Counted from the first letter of the stretch, positions 25,028 to 34,902 are shown. The stretch: DNA of 64,000 nt from Dyadobacter sandarakinus (GCF_016894445.1 NZ_CP056775.1:2916001-2980000), one strand, 5' to 3'. Notes: a model not told the origin generated them from the letters alone. Numbers and translations are program-made.

Positions 25028-25813
25028 TTATGAATCAAAGTTTTTCATTTTTTGCGTCCAGTCATACTCTTTGAATTTCAAGGAATATTCTGAAAAGTCT
25101 TCACCCAGGTATTTCTCCAAAATTATCTTAATGCCATTGTTTCCACCAAAATCTGCTTTGAACCACTGCAATATCCGGCTAACCATTACTGTTTTTTTCT
25201 GCGGGTTGATCTGTGTATCCGTCTTCAAAAACGATGATGCTGCAATGCTGAGTTGTTTGTCGATTTTACCATAGTCATAGAAAGCGATTGGAGGACAACT
25301 GGTCGCACCACAGTTAAGGGCAAAATGAATGCGATAATCTATTTTAGAAACAGCTAATTGTTTAATAGTTTTTCCAGGAAAAAACTGGGGCAGATACCCC
25401 AGACTCAATTTCGCCCGGTAACGTCTGAGGATACCATGTTCGATCTGGTCAAGGCTCAGTTTTACCCCTCCGATCGTTATCAGTTTTTCCTCAAAAATGG
25501 CTGGCCTGGTTTTCTTTTCCTTTGTAGCAAGGATCTGAAAATAAGCATTGTAGATATTGATCCAGAATGTTTTACGTGCATCATCGTCAGCCAATCCAGA
25601 AATCAGGCTATCGGTTTTGATCGTTGCCAAAGCCTTGCGAAGACTATCTACCGGCTCGTCCATCTTCACCTGCATGAGTAGCTTTCCTGATAGTGCAATC
25701 ATCTTTTGATCAGGTTCTTTGTTCGATTGGCCGGCAACGGGTAGTAATCCAACTGCCCATATAACCAAAACAAGGCCTGCTATTACCAATATCCATTTCA
25801 TTCTTTTTGCCAT
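25028..25813 (-). CDS. DUF547 protein, exported
   Basis: 261 residues. An N-terminal signal anchor (MKWILVIAGLVLVIWAVGLLPVAG) follows a short basic lead, then the DUF547 domain with its landmarks ARKTFWINIYNAY and HFALNCGATSCPPI. The biochemical role of DUF547 is unknown. In Bacteroidota it is often found beside arsenosugar genes, as here. It is divergent from the glycosyltransferase gene (25957) and 20 bp upstream of the kinase-like gene, so the two are probably one transcript. Confidence 0.8.
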   Translation of the reverse strand: MAKRMKWILVIAGLVLVIWAVGLLPVAGQSNKEPDQKMIALSGKLLMQVKMDEPVDSLRKALATIKTDSLISGLADDDARKTFWINIYNAYFQILATKEKKTRPAIFEEKLITIGGVKLSLDQIEHGILRRYRAKLSLGYLPQFFPGKTIKQLAVSKIDYRIHFALNCGATSCPPIAFYDYGKIDKQLSIAASSFLKTDTQINPQKKTVMVSRILQWFKADFGGNNGIKIILEKYLGEDFSEYSLKFKEYDWTQKMKNFDS

Positions 25814-25956
25814 TAAACCATCAATATATCACGCAGGAAACTAACTCGACATAATTTTTTAGAAGTGACCCTGGTAACAAAACTGTTTACTTCTTGTCCC
25901 CGTACATACGCGTAGTGAAATTAATTAGATTGCTCACTGAAATCGTGCCTATCCCT

Positions 25957-26649
25957 ATGAAGCTCAGTATTATCATTCCAACCTACAATGAGGCAACTAA
26001 CATTGCACGCCTGGTACAGGATTTGTTCAGATATTCAGGCGATCAGTCGATTGAAGTCATTGTTTCGGATGGCGGAAGCAAAGATGCTACCTTGGAAATA
26101 GCGCTCCAAGCCGGTGCAAGCGTGCTCAAATCTCCCAGGCCGGGCAGGGCAGCACAAATGAATTATGCTTCTGGTTTTGCAAATGGAGATGTGCTTTACT
26201 TTGTTCACGCCGATGTTGGCATAAATCGGGATTATTTTAAAGACATTGAGCGGGCTGTGTCAGATGGGTTTGAAGCGGGCTGTTACCGGTTCCGCTTTGA
26301 TTCAAACCGGGCAATCCTTAAAATCAACAGTTATTTTACCCGTTTTAACAGGCTGATGTGCCGCGGTGGCGATCAAACCCTTTTTGTAACCAGAAAGCTG
26401 TTTGATCAGCTAAATGGCTTTGATGAATATTATACCATTATGGAGGATTATGATATCATCATCAGGATCTGGAAAGTAGCCCGGTTTAAGATCATCCCAA
26501 AAGAGGTAACCGTTTCTGCCAGAAAGTACCAGAACAATAGCTGGCTGCGTGTCCAAATTGCTAACTTAACTGCTTTTACCATGTTTTATTTAAAAAGAGA
26601 ACCATCTAGCATTGCCTTAAAATATAAATCCATGCTGGATTACCGGTGA
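25957..26649 (+). CDS. Glycosyltransferase family 2, arsenosugar-cluster type (TIGR04283)
   Basis: 230 residues from the ATG at 25957, where the GT2 fold begins at once (MKLSIIIPTYNEATNI); an upstream start 63 bp earlier would add a non-conserved tail. Donor site elements are VIVSDGGSKD and YFVHADVGIN (DxD-like), and the later GGDQTLFVTRKLF ... MEDYDIIIRI. This matches the TIGR04283 group seen with ArsS. It likely helps build a sugar-modified arsenical or its lipid form. It is the first gene of a four-gene plus-strand cluster. Confidence 0.85.
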   Translation: MKLSIIIPTYNEATNIARLVQDLFRYSGDQSIEVIVSDGGSKDATLEIALQAGASVLKSPRPGRAAQMNYASGFANGDVLYFVHADVGINRDYFKDIERAVSDGFEAGCYRFRFDSNRAILKINSYFTRFNRLMCRGGDQTLFVTRKLFDQLNGFDEYYTIMEDYDIIIRIWKVARFKIIPKEVTVSARKYQNNSWLRVQIANLTAFTMFYLKREPSSIALKYKSMLDYR

Positions 26650-26717
26650 GCCACGGGGCCCCTTAATCTTTGCTATTCTGATCATCGTATATAAATGCCA
26701 ACCTTAACCTGCCAAAG

Positions 26718-27050
26718 ATGAATACCTATTATAATCCCGAAGACCTAAAAAAATTTGGTTCAATTGGTGAATTTCAAAAAGAACTGGCTGATAAATTTTT
26801 CTCTTATTATGGTTCTGTATTTGCCGAAGGTGCACTCACAGCCAGGGAGAAATCGCTGATTGCACTGGCTGTTTCCCATACTGTCCAGTGTCCTTATTGC
26901 ATTGATGCCTACACGACAGATACTTTGGAAAAAGGGTGTTCGGAAGCAGAAATGATGGAAGCTGTGCATGTGGCGGCCGCTATAAAAGGTGGAGCGACTT
27001 TGGTACATGGTGTCCAGATGATGAATAAAGCAAAAGATCTTTCCATGTAA
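26718..27050 (+). CDS. Carboxymuconolactone decarboxylase/AhpD-like protein of the arsenosugar cluster
   Basis: 110 residues. The AhpD-like active region CPYCIDAYTTDTLEKG has the CxxC pair, with a histidine four residues before it (SHTVQCPYC). This is the arsenosugar-associated peroxidase-like family that sits with ArsS. It may reduce or handle an arsenic or thiol intermediate. It lies between the glycosyltransferase and arsS genes, all in the same direction. Confidence 0.85.
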   Translation: MNTYYNPEDLKKFGSIGEFQKELADKFFSYYGSVFAEGALTAREKSLIALAVSHTVQCPYCIDAYTTDTLEKGCSEAEMMEAVHVAAAIKGGATLVHGVQMMNKAKDLSM

Positions 27051-27088
27051 GCGATTGTCGGCGTTTCACCAGTAACCCCAGTAAAGCA

Positions 27089-28135
27089 ATGAAATCACTC
27101 AAGGCAAGCGGGCATTTGCTCTCGGATTCTGCATCGCAGATCAAGACCTTGCATGACCAGGTGTTTGATAAGTTGCAGCTTCCTCTTTTTGATCAAAAAA
27201 TGGAGGCTGCATCCCTGTATCCTTTAAAACCGGCCCGCACCACCACCATGCAGATTAATGTAGGTAAAATGTGCAATCAGATTTGCAAACATTGTCATGT
27301 GGATGCAGGTCCTGACCGGAAGGAGATTATGACCAGGCACACCATGCAGCAGTGCCTAGATAAACTTGCGGGTTCTGAAATTACTACCGTCGATCTTACG
27401 GGAGGGGCACCTGAGATGAATCCCGATTTCCGCTGGTTTGTTGCAGAGCTGACTGCAATTGGTAAACAGGTTATTGTCCGCTGCAATTTGACTATTATCG
27501 TAGCCAACCCAAAATATCATGACCTGCCTGACTTTTTTAAGCAGCACCAGGTTGAAGTAGTCAGCTCGCTGCCCTTCTATAACGCCGACAAAACAGACCG
27601 GCAGAGAGGAAAAGGCGTTTTTGAGGATTCTGTGAAGGCACTAAGAATGCTAAATACGAGAGGCTATGGAGTGGAAGGCAGCGGACTCATCCTTAATTTG
27701 GTTTACAACCCAAATGGGGCATTCATGCCTGCACCACAACAGGGCTTGCAGCGCCAATTCAAAAAGGCACTGCATGACGAATTCGGTATTGTATTCAATG
27801 AGCTTTTTGCAATAACCAATATTCCTGTCAGCCGGTACCTGGATTACCTGATCAGCTCGGGAAATTATGATGGCTACATGGAAAAACTTGTTAACGCCTT
27901 CAATCCCATAGCAGCAAGCGGTGTCATGTGCCGGTCAATGGTTTCGGTCGGTTGGGATGGCTCATTATATGATTGTGATTTTAATCAAATGCTGGATATG
28001 CAGTTTGATCCTGCATACAACCACATTAGTCGCTATGACCAGGAGCTGATCGATAACCGTGAAATTAAGACTGGCCAGCATTGCTATGGCTGCACAGCTG
28101 GTGCTGGTTCAAGCTGTGGCGGCAATACGATTTAG
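27089..28135 (+). CDS. arsS: Radical SAM enzyme ArsS
   Basis: 348 residues. The CxxxCxxC Fe-S motif is C62, C66, C69 in KMCNQICKHCHVDAG, followed by the VDLTGGAPEM strand. The C-terminal HCYGCTAGAGSSCGG holds extra cysteines, typical of ArsS. The enzyme makes the arsenosugar precursor by joining the 5'-deoxyadenosyl group of SAM to a methylated arsenical. No arsM methyltransferase is present in this window, so the methylated substrate must be made elsewhere or come from outside. It is the core gene of the cluster. Confidence 0.9.
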   Translation: MKSLKASGHLLSDSASQIKTLHDQVFDKLQLPLFDQKMEAASLYPLKPARTTTMQINVGKMCNQICKHCHVDAGPDRKEIMTRHTMQQCLDKLAGSEITTVDLTGGAPEMNPDFRWFVAELTAIGKQVIVRCNLTIIVANPKYHDLPDFFKQHQVEVVSSLPFYNADKTDRQRGKGVFEDSVKALRMLNTRGYGVEGSGLILNLVYNPNGAFMPAPQQGLQRQFKKALHDEFGIVFNELFAITNIPVSRYLDYLISSGNYDGYMEKLVNAFNPIAASGVMCRSMVSVGWDGSLYDCDFNQMLDMQFDPAYNHISRYDQELIDNREIKTGQHCYGCTAGAGSSCGGNTI

Positions 28136-28145
28136 CCCGTTTCCC

Positions 28146-28763
28146 ATGAACAACGCTGTAATTGTTTTTTTGAAGAATTTAACGCTTGGAAAAGTTAAAA
28201 CCAGATTGGCGGCTACCATTGGCGACCAGAAGGCCTTAGAAATTTATAGCCAACTTGTTGAACATACTTTCAAGCAGGTAAGCAGGACTGAACATGAGAA
28301 ATTGCTTTACTTTTCCGATAACCTGCATAGTGACCTGCCTGTAATTGGACAAGATTTTCTGCTTCGCCAGCAACACGGGGGCGACCTGGGAGAGAGAATG
28401 TCAAATGCTTTCAAAGAAGTCTTCGAGTCGTCTGCTGAGAAAGTACTTATTATAGGAACTGACTGTCCTGGACTGGATGCATCTATTATCGAGCAGGCTT
28501 TTGATGCACTTGATATGCAGCAAGTTGTGATAGGGCCAGCAAACGACGGAGGTTATTATCTTCTTGGAATGAGCCGCTTCCATAGCTTTCTTTTCGAAGA
28601 TGTACCATGGAGTACTTCAAGTGTCCTGGAGTTAACGCTTCAAAAATGCGCCATGCATGGGCTTAGTTATACGCTCCTCGAAGAACTTTCGGACATAGAT
28701 GATGAAAGTGATCTGAATTCATGGAATGAATGGATAAAAATTAATCAGTCCAGAGAATCATGA
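28146..28763 (+). CDS. TIGR04282-type glycosyltransferase of the arsenosugar cluster
   Basis: 205 residues from the ATG at 28146; longer frames overlap arsS and encode no conserved sequence. It starts MNNAVIVFLKNLTLGKVKTRLA, with the nucleotide-binding GKVKTRLA motif. Then come VLIIGTDCPGLD (metal-binding Asp) and VVIGPANDGGYYLLGM, as in the CofC/MobA-like nucleotidyltransferase fold of TIGR04282. It is commonly next to arsS. It ends 1 bp before the converging MFS gene. It would act on the arsenosugar or its activated form; the true reaction is not known to me. Confidence 0.85.
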   Translation: MNNAVIVFLKNLTLGKVKTRLAATIGDQKALEIYSQLVEHTFKQVSRTEHEKLLYFSDNLHSDLPVIGQDFLLRQQHGGDLGERMSNAFKEVFESSAEKVLIIGTDCPGLDASIIEQAFDALDMQQVVIGPANDGGYYLLGMSRFHSFLFEDVPWSTSSVLELTLQKCAMHGLSYTLLEELSDIDDESDLNSWNEWIKINQSRES

Positions 28764-28764
28764 T

Positions 28765-29898
28765 CTATACAAGTAATGTCTTGTTTCGTTTTTGATAAAC
28801 CCAGGTATGAACTATTAGAAGCAAAGTGAGAGCAGTAAAGATCAGGCTCAAATGGTTATTGGTCAATAAAAAGCCGCCCGCCAATGCGCCAAATGCGGAA
28901 CCAGCATCCCTGAAAGTGGCATTAATTGAGACAGCGCGAGTCACATCGTCTTTCCCAGCTGATGCCGCGCCAGCTGCTAGCGATGCATTAACATTATAAA
29001 AGGTAAATACAAGGATTAATCCCGGCATTACCCAGCCGCTTGTTGCCAGCAGCACACCCAGGCAGATCAAGAGAATTGACCCTGAGTATATGTTAGCAAG
29101 CCCATACCGGTCAGCGGACCAACCCGCAAAAGGTGAAATTAAAAGCGAGCAAATCCGTCGGAAAATAAGAAATCCGGCGACAGTGGCAGTAATTTCAACT
29201 GCCGACCAATAGGGGTGTGCATCCATTAACAGCGCTCCAATTAAAACCACAAGCATACCTTCCACTGCAAAAGCTGCCAAAAAAGCTAACCGGTTAAAGA
29301 CTGATGGAAATGATATTTGGAAGCTAAATTGCTGGGCAGGCCGCTGATCCCTTTCTCTGAGTTTAAACGCGAAGTAAACTCCTGGCGTCGAGAGGAGCGC
29401 AATTGCTAAAAAAATCGAGCTAGGGCTGATCTCTTCAAAAAGCAGTGGGCCAACCAACAATGCTAGTAGTGGGCCTGATTCGATGATGCTTTGGCTCATT
29501 CCTAGTGCAAAGCCTTTCTTAGGGTAATCCATGGCATAGGTAATTGCCCCAACGCGAAGGACAGAATACGATATGCCCCACAAGATCCTAAGCAGTACTA
29601 AAATCGCAATGCCAAAACCTGCACCATAGCCAGCCGTGGCCAATACGGACACAGTTGCCGCAACGATTATAGGTATACGAAAGCCCACAAGACTGAAAAC
29701 GCGCAAAATAAGTGGGTTAAGCAAAATCCGTGTAAAGCGGTTGATTGACAAGATTGTTCCTATCCAAATGAATGGAACGTGGATGCTGGAAGCATTTATT
29801 GGCAGAAAAGAATATAGAAATGCATCACCCATTAAAGCGAAGCTCAGGCTGAAAGACGCATACATGGGTAATTTCATTTCGGCAATATGCTTTCTCAT
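28765..29898 (-). CDS. MFS transporter, last gene of the ars operon
   Basis: 377 residues with about 12 hydrophobic segments, typical of the major facilitator superfamily. No drug-specific motif is clear, except AGWSADRYG in the central loop (DRYG-like motif A). It overlaps the upstream gene by 4 bp and ends the nine-gene ars transcript. Export of an arsenical or arsenosugar is likely from context (inference). Confidence 0.8.
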   Translation of the reverse strand: MRKHIAEMKLPMYASFSLSFALMGDAFLYSFLPINASSIHVPFIWIGTILSINRFTRILLNPLILRVFSLVGFRIPIIVAATVSVLATAGYGAGFGIAILVLLRILWGISYSVLRVGAITYAMDYPKKGFALGMSQSIIESGPLLALLVGPLLFEEISPSSIFLAIALLSTPGVYFAFKLRERDQRPAQQFSFQISFPSVFNRLAFLAAFAVEGMLVVLIGALLMDAHPYWSAVEITATVAGFLIFRRICSLLISPFAGWSADRYGLANIYSGSILLICLGVLLATSGWVMPGLILVFTFYNVNASLAAGAASAGKDDVTRAVSINATFRDAGSAFGALAGGFLLTNNHLSLIFTALTLLLIVHTWVYQKRNKTLLV

Positions 29899-30242
29899 TC
29901 CTTCCCAAGCGGTTTATTTAGCCTTATAAACCTTAATTTAACGGTATAGTTTGCGGCTGGATGACGATCAGGCAAAAATACCCTCTTTCCAGTCAGCTGC
30001 CGGATCAAATCGTTATTAAGCTTATCATCATGGGTGAATACTTTCACTTTACCTATGGCGCTACCTTCGCCAATAGAAAACTGAATTACAACGATTCCGC
30101 CAGTTTCACCAAGAACAGAAGGATAGTCAAGAAGGTGGGATAATTGATTGCCTATGTCCTTTGGCTGTTCCCGTGCTCCAAAAGAATAGACCGATGACAC
30201 AATGGGAAGGAAGATCAAAAACAAAACTATCAAGCCTTTCAT
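29895..30242 (-). CDS. Small exported protein with TonB-C-like ending
   Basis: 115 residues. A signal peptide (MKGLIVLFLIFLPIVSSVYS) is followed by a domain with GGIVVIQFSIGEGSAIGKVKVF and YTVKLRFIRL at the end, similar to the TonB C-terminal fold (energy-transducer-like) found in Bacteroidota exported proteins. Function unknown. It sits between the phosphoesterases and the MFS gene in the ars operon, with 4-bp overlap to the MFS gene. Confidence 0.6.
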   Translation of the reverse strand: MKGLIVLFLIFLPIVSSVYSFGAREQPKDIGNQLSHLLDYPSVLGETGGIVVIQFSIGEGSAIGKVKVFTHDDKLNNDLIRQLTGKRVFLPDRHPAANYTVKLRFIRLNKPLGKE

Positions 30243-30252
30243 CTGGATAAAG

Positions 30253-31002
30253 TTAATATGCTTTTCTTAAATTATCTGCAAAAGCATTAGGAAGAAGGCT
30301 AAGCTCTACGGCCTTTGCCGCCTTTTCTACATCGTATTTGACCCTTACAAATTCAACCTGAACAGCATCTTGAGTTGTTGTACTAGCTGTCTGATCAATC
30401 GTGATGAGTACGTAACAAGCGCGCGCGTCGCCATCCTTAGGTTTACCGACAGAACCAGTGTTAATCAGGTGATGAAAATGCTCAATGCTGTTCTCGCCAG
30501 AATTAATAACGCGGTGATATGGCTTGTGCGAGTGTCCGAAGCAAAGGATATCCGCTTTAAATTCCCTGACTAGTTCCAGCATGTACTGCTCTGGCAGATC
30601 ATGTAAAAGATATTCATTGATGCTTCGTGGGCTTCCATGGACAAGCAGCATGTTCAATGGCTGATCATTAAGCTGAAACTCTATTCGCAAATGCCTGGGA
30701 AGTGTTAACAGGTAGTCCCTTTCCTTTTTCCCTACCAGCCTGTAGGCATACTCACTGCTTTCTTCTTTGCTGCAATCACCCTCGGAAGGCATTATCTTAG
30801 AAACTTTCAGGTCGTGGTTTCCTGCAATGGTCGCAATGCCATACTTACGTACCAGACCAATTACCTGGTTAGGCCAAACGTTGTAGCCTACAAGATCACC
30901 TAGGCAATAAACAGCATCAGGTTGTTGTTTTTCCAGATCTTCCAATACCGCCTCAAAAGCGGGAAGGTTTGCATGGATATCAGAGAGTAATGCTATTTTC
31001 AT
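30253..31002 (-). CDS. Metallophosphoesterase, paralogue 2
   Basis: 249 residues, YfcE/Mre11-type calcineurin fold. Motifs: DIHANLPAF (metal His/Asp), GDLVGYN, GNHD (84-87 region), and later CFGHSHKP. It is a close relative of the next upstream gene (30999-31775), which it overlaps by 4 bp; the two likely arose by tandem duplication. It may hydrolyse a phosphate or phosphodiester in the arsenosugar route. The substrate is unknown. Confidence 0.8.
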   Translation of the reverse strand: MKIALLSDIHANLPAFEAVLEDLEKQQPDAVYCLGDLVGYNVWPNQVIGLVRKYGIATIAGNHDLKVSKIMPSEGDCSKEESSEYAYRLVGKKERDYLLTLPRHLRIEFQLNDQPLNMLLVHGSPRSINEYLLHDLPEQYMLELVREFKADILCFGHSHKPYHRVINSGENSIEHFHHLINTGSVGKPKDGDARACYVLITIDQTASTTTQDAVQVEFVRVKYDVEKAAKAVELSLLPNAFADNLRKAY

Positions 31003-31775
31003 TTTCCCCGGCGTAATGATTCTGCATATGCATTCGGAAGGATACTGCCTTCTACGGCTTTGGCTGCTGCTTCTACATCATATTCAAAACGTATAAACTC
31101 TACTGTAATGCTTTCCTTGCTTGATGCCAGTGCATCTGCATCAATGTGCAGGATCACATAGCCGCCCCTTTGGTCACCATCTTTCGGCTTACCGATGGAA
31201 CCAATGTTGATCGCATGCCGGAAATGGTCTGTGCCATCTGTTTGCACGGAGTTCAGGAGCCGGTGATATGGTTTGTGGGTATGGCCGAAAAGCATCACAT
31301 CAGCCGTGGCCTGCTCCATGATTCGTAGCAAACTTTTTTCATCTCGGTCTTCAAACAAGTATTCGTTGATCCTGCGTGGGCTACCATGCACCAGAAGAAC
31401 TGACAGAGGTTTGTCGTTCAACTGGAAATCCAAACGAATGTGTGCCGGCAACGTTCTTAGATAAGCACGCTGGTCATCTTTTACAATTTCGTTTGTATAA
31501 GCAATCGATACCTTGCCATTCTCTTTTTCATCGTCCGTTTTGTAAGCGCAGCCACAATCGTCACTGCTCCTTCCGATCCCGAAGTCGTAATTTCCGGCAA
31601 TGGTAGGGATGCCACGTTTCCTGATCTGATCGATTACTTCGTTTGGCCAGATGTTGTAACCAACCAGATCACCCAGGCAATAAATAGCATCAGTGTCTCT
31701 TGAATCAACATCCTTAAAAAACGCCTCTAATGCTGGTAGGTTTGCGTGAATGTCTGAAAAAAGGGCAATTCTCAT
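30999..31775 (-). CDS. Metallophosphoesterase, paralogue 1
   Basis: 258 residues. Same fold and motifs as its neighbour: DIHANLPAL, GDLVGYN, GNYD in place of GNHD, and FGHTHKP. The change of the usual His to Tyr in GNYD may lower or change activity. It overlaps both arsO and the second phosphoesterase by 4 bp. Members of this family are often found in Bacteroidota ars loci. Confidence 0.8.
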   Translation of the reverse strand: MRIALFSDIHANLPALEAFFKDVDSRDTDAIYCLGDLVGYNIWPNEVIDQIRKRGIPTIAGNYDFGIGRSSDDCGCAYKTDDEKENGKVSIAYTNEIVKDDQRAYLRTLPAHIRLDFQLNDKPLSVLLVHGSPRRINEYLFEDRDEKSLLRIMEQATADVMLFGHTHKPYHRLLNSVQTDGTDHFRHAINIGSIGKPKDGDQRGGYVILHIDADALASSKESITVEFIRFEYDVEAAAKAVEGSILPNAYAESLRRGK

Positions 31776-32830
31776 AAATCGTTATTTAAGTATTCGATAA
31801 TCTCATTGACTGTCTGACGCGCAGAGCGGCCAACGCCAATTAAGGTGGCGGATGCAAAACCTGTGAAGCTTCCATAACCGACCAACCAAACCCCACTTAC
31901 CTTTAAGGCCTTCGTACCTTCACAGTCAACTTTTCCGTCTTCATGTATGATTCCCAGCTCTTTCAGGTGCCCTGTTGCAAAGCCAAACCCGGTACACCAG
32001 ATCACTACATCAAATGGTTGGCTGCTGCAATCGGGCCAAATGACACCGTCTTCATAAAACTCCTTAAAGGTTTCCTGGGATTTGAGCACGCCACGTTCGC
32101 GCGCTTGTTTTACCGGTGGTACCATGACAATATTGCCAATGTTGTATTGGGCAGCACTAAACTCCTTGCCTTCCTTCATTGCATGGTATTTAGCCGATGC
32201 CACATCAAAAAGTACCCTGCCATCCACATCATCAGGTAAGAATTGCGGCGTTTTGGCTGTTGCCCAGATCGTGGCTGCCACCTGGGAGACTTCGGCCAGG
32301 ATTTGCGCCCCGGAATTCCCACCGCCTACTATCAACACCGACTTACCTTCAAACGGGAGAGCATTTCTATACTTGGATGAATGTAGCTGCTGGCCCTTGA
32401 ACAAGTGCTTTCCTGGAATTTGTGGAATAAATGGATTTTGAAAAGTACCTGTAGCTGAGATAACTGTCTTACTCTGATATTCACCCTGACCAGAGGATAC
32501 TATAAAAATGCCATTCTTTTTTTTTACGCCGGTTACTTTTGTACCATGCTGTATATGTATCTGGCACCTATCCTGATAAGCCCTCAAATAGTCCAGCACC
32601 TGCTGCTTTGATGGAAAACCTTCCCTGCATTTAGGCATCATCCAACCGGGCAAGGAACTCTGCTCAGCAGGCGAAAACAAGGTAAGCGAATCCCAGGCGT
32701 GTTGCCACGCGCCACCACTATGCTGTTGGTCATCCAGGATGATATATTTCACTTTGGCCCTGCGCAGAAAATAGCCGCAAGCCAAGGCACTTTGCCCGCC
32801 ACCAATAATAATCAGGTCGTATAATTCCAT
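31772..32830 (-). CDS. arsO: ArsO-type flavin monooxygenase
   Basis: 352 residues. The FAD-binding Rossmann motif IIGGGQSALACGY is near the N-terminus, and a second nucleotide motif is LIVGGGNSGAQI (NADPH site). This is the flavoprotein monooxygenase type that is common in ars operons with ACR3. It may oxidise arsenite or an organoarsenical; the exact product is not established. It overlaps the downstream phosphoesterase by 4 bp and lies 14 bp after ACR3. Confidence 0.85.
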   Translation of the reverse strand: MELYDLIIIGGGQSALACGYFLRRAKVKYIILDDQQHSGGAWQHAWDSLTLFSPAEQSSLPGWMMPKCREGFPSKQQVLDYLRAYQDRCQIHIQHGTKVTGVKKKNGIFIVSSGQGEYQSKTVISATGTFQNPFIPQIPGKHLFKGQQLHSSKYRNALPFEGKSVLIVGGGNSGAQILAEVSQVAATIWATAKTPQFLPDDVDGRVLFDVASAKYHAMKEGKEFSAAQYNIGNIVMVPPVKQARERGVLKSQETFKEFYEDGVIWPDCSSQPFDVVIWCTGFGFATGHLKELGIIHEDGKVDCEGTKALKVSGVWLVGYGSFTGFASATLIGVGRSARQTVNEIIEYLNNDL

Positions 32831-32844
32831 TTCTGATCAGCGGG

Positions 32845-33882
32845 CTATACAGAAAACTTCTTTTGCTGTTTGAGTGCAAAATTCACCATCAGGATTAATA
32901 CCGGCACTTCGATTAGTGGGCCGATGACAGCAGCAAATGCAGCCCCCGAATCAATCCCGAAAACCGCGATAGCAACCGCTATCCCAAGCTCGAAGTTGTT
33001 ACCTGCGGCGGTGAAGGCCAGCGATGTTGATTTGGCGTAATCAGCGCCTGCACGTTTGGACAGATAAAAAGCAGAGAAAAACATGATTACAAAATAGATT
33101 GTCAGCGGCAGCGCAATGCGCAGCACATCAAAGGGGATACTCACGATCAGCTGACCTTTCAAACTGAACATGACCACAATCGTAAAGAGCAAGGCAATTA
33201 AAGTGATTGGGCTGATGGCTGGAAGGAATTTGTTCTCATACCACTGCTTACTAAACAGCTTTGTTAATACGATCCGGGAAATAATGCCAGCCAGGAACGG
33301 GATGCCCAGATAAATAAAGACGCTTTGGGCGACCTGGCCAATCGTAATATTCACTTCAAATCCTTTTAGTCCAAAGAGCGGTGGCAATACTGTTACAAAT
33401 ACATAGGCATAGACCGAATAAAACAAGACCTGAAAAATGCTGTTGAACGCCACCAGCCCTGCCGCATACAGACGGTCACCATTAGCCAAGTCGTTCCAGA
33501 CAATGACCATGGCAATGCAGCGGGCAATGCCAATCATGATCAGGCCAGTCATGTATTCTGGCTTATCAGGAAGGAAGATAACGGCTAGGCCAAACATCAG
33601 CAGCGGGCCAATGATCCAGTTTTGAAGCAGGGAAAGCCCCAGGATCTTGGTGTTGCTGAACACCTTTGGCAGCTCTGCGTAGCGTACCTTGGCCAGTGGC
33701 GGGTACATCATCAGCACAAGGCCAATGGCCAATGGGACGTTCACACCTGACCCCGAATTAAACTGGTTGATGAAATCAGGCGTGCCGGGCAAGAAATAGC
33801 CGATTGACACACCGATCAGCATGGCCAAAAAGATCCATAAAGTCAGGTAACGGTCTAAAAAAGAAAGACGTGGGTTATTCAT
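32845..33882 (-). CDS. acr3: ACR3 arsenite efflux transporter
   Basis: 345 residues from the ATG at 33882 (overlaps arsN2 end by 4 bp). The sequence has 10 hydrophobic segments and the ACR3 signature [17 protein letters not shown], where the Cys is needed for arsenite transport. It exports arsenite (and antimonite in some members) across the inner membrane. It is the main resistance gene of the operon. Confidence 0.92.
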   Translation of the reverse strand: MNNPRLSFLDRYLTLWIFLAMLIGVSIGYFLPGTPDFINQFNSGSGVNVPLAIGLVLMMYPPLAKVRYAELPKVFSNTKILGLSLLQNWIIGPLLMFGLAVIFLPDKPEYMTGLIMIGIARCIAMVIVWNDLANGDRLYAAGLVAFNSIFQVLFYSVYAYVFVTVLPPLFGLKGFEVNITIGQVAQSVFIYLGIPFLAGIISRIVLTKLFSKQWYENKFLPAISPITLIALLFTIVVMFSLKGQLIVSIPFDVLRIALPLTIYFVIMFFSAFYLSKRAGADYAKSTSLAFTAAGNNFELGIAVAIAVFGIDSGAAFAAVIGPLIEVPVLILMVNFALKQQKKFSV

Positions 33883-34328
33883 GCGGTTGTATGCTTTAAG
33901 TCTCTTTTCATAACTACAGCAGATGTTGGGCAAAGGCTGCTAAACTGCTTGGTTTGCTGAATGGCTTCCGGCACCTGCTCACGGTTTACTACCGCAAAAC
34001 CATAACGGTCAAAATAATGGTCAGCCGTAGTTGTGATCAGGTATACTGCTTGAACTTCTTGTTTGTCAGCACCTGCCAGAAGCTGCTCGACCAATTTTCG
34101 AGCAATGCCCTTACCTTGATGATCAGGGCTAACTGCAATTGAGCGTAATAGTGCAACTTCTTCATACAGCTCCATTCCAGCGACACCAACAGGTGACCCT
34201 TCTTCTCTTGCTAAAAGAAAATTGGACAACCCAGCAGGCAAGTCTTCCGTAAGAAGGTCTGCTTCTTTCAGCAGGCTGGTTACGACTTCCTTGTCTGCTG
34301 CCACTGCTTTATCAATTTGTAGTTTCAT
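33879..34328 (-). CDS. arsN2: ArsN2-type GNAT acetyltransferase
   Basis: 149 residues from the ATG at 34328; a longer upstream frame has no conserved sequence and overlaps the DUF6428 gene. GNAT fold: [27 protein letters not shown] carries the acetyl-CoA loop (QGKGIA). ArsN2 members are found with arsR/acr3. The exact substrate is not settled for this subgroup (ArsN1 acetylates phosphinothricin-like arsenicals). It overlaps acr3 by 4 bp. Confidence 0.85.
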   Translation of the reverse strand: MKLQIDKAVAADKEVVTSLLKEADLLTEDLPAGLSNFLLAREEGSPVGVAGMELYEEVALLRSIAVSPDHQGKGIARKLVEQLLAGADKQEVQAVYLITTTADHYFDRYGFAVVNREQVPEAIQQTKQFSSLCPTSAVVMKRDLKHTTA

Positions 34329-34344
34329 AGCTGGTTGTTTTTGA

Positions 34345-34902
34345 TTAGCAGCACCCAGAGCCTGGCTTGCAGCTGTCACCATCGGAGGTGACCAGTTCCA
34401 ATTCCTGTTTGACAGGGGCAGGCGCGCAGCAGGAAGTTTCTGCTGACGGTGTGCCGCAGCTTTGGTTTCGGGTAAGTGCCTTGCATTGGGTGAAGTCCGG
34501 AACCAGGTTAACGGTAAACGTTTCCCCATCGGAAGCAAACTCTCCGGGGTACATCTGGCGTGTATCAAACCTGGAATTACCGAACTCAATTTTAACGGTT
34601 GCATTAGGGTTCAGGGGAAGCGATTTTTCAACCAGGTCGACAATCTTTAGCGCTTTGTCAACTTTCATTGAACGGTCTACTTCTTTCTCTGAGGCTTCCC
34701 ATAGCTGCACGATCACTTCTGTCCAGCTATTCATTACCCCGCCGCAATCAACCGAAACGATGGGTGCTTGTTTGATCTCGGTAATGTGGTAAGAGCTGTC
34801 CACAAACTTGCCTTCCTCATATTGGAATCGCAGGTGCAGATCAGGATTTTGTTTAAGGGTATTTTTGAAATCACCCCAGCTCATCGGATTAGATTGGCTC
34901 AT
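34345..34902 (-). CDS. DUF6428 protein with Cys-rich tail
   Basis: 185 residues. The DUF6428 domain (about residues 8-135) has WGDFKNTL and the VDCGGVMNSWTEVIVQLWE segment. The last 35 residues are rich in Cys (TSCCAPAP, GDSCKPGSGCC), resembling soft-metal binding tails. It is the second gene of the ars operon. It may bind arsenite for delivery to ACR3 or to ArsR, but this is inference; no activity is known to me. Confidence 0.82.
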   Translation of the reverse strand: MSQSNPMSWGDFKNTLKQNPDLHLRFQYEEGKFVDSSYHITEIKQAPIVSVDCGGVMNSWTEVIVQLWEASEKEVDRSMKVDKALKIVDLVEKSLPLNPNATVKIEFGNSRFDTRQMYPGEFASDGETFTVNLVPDFTQCKALTRNQSCGTPSAETSCCAPAPVKQELELVTSDGDSCKPGSGCC

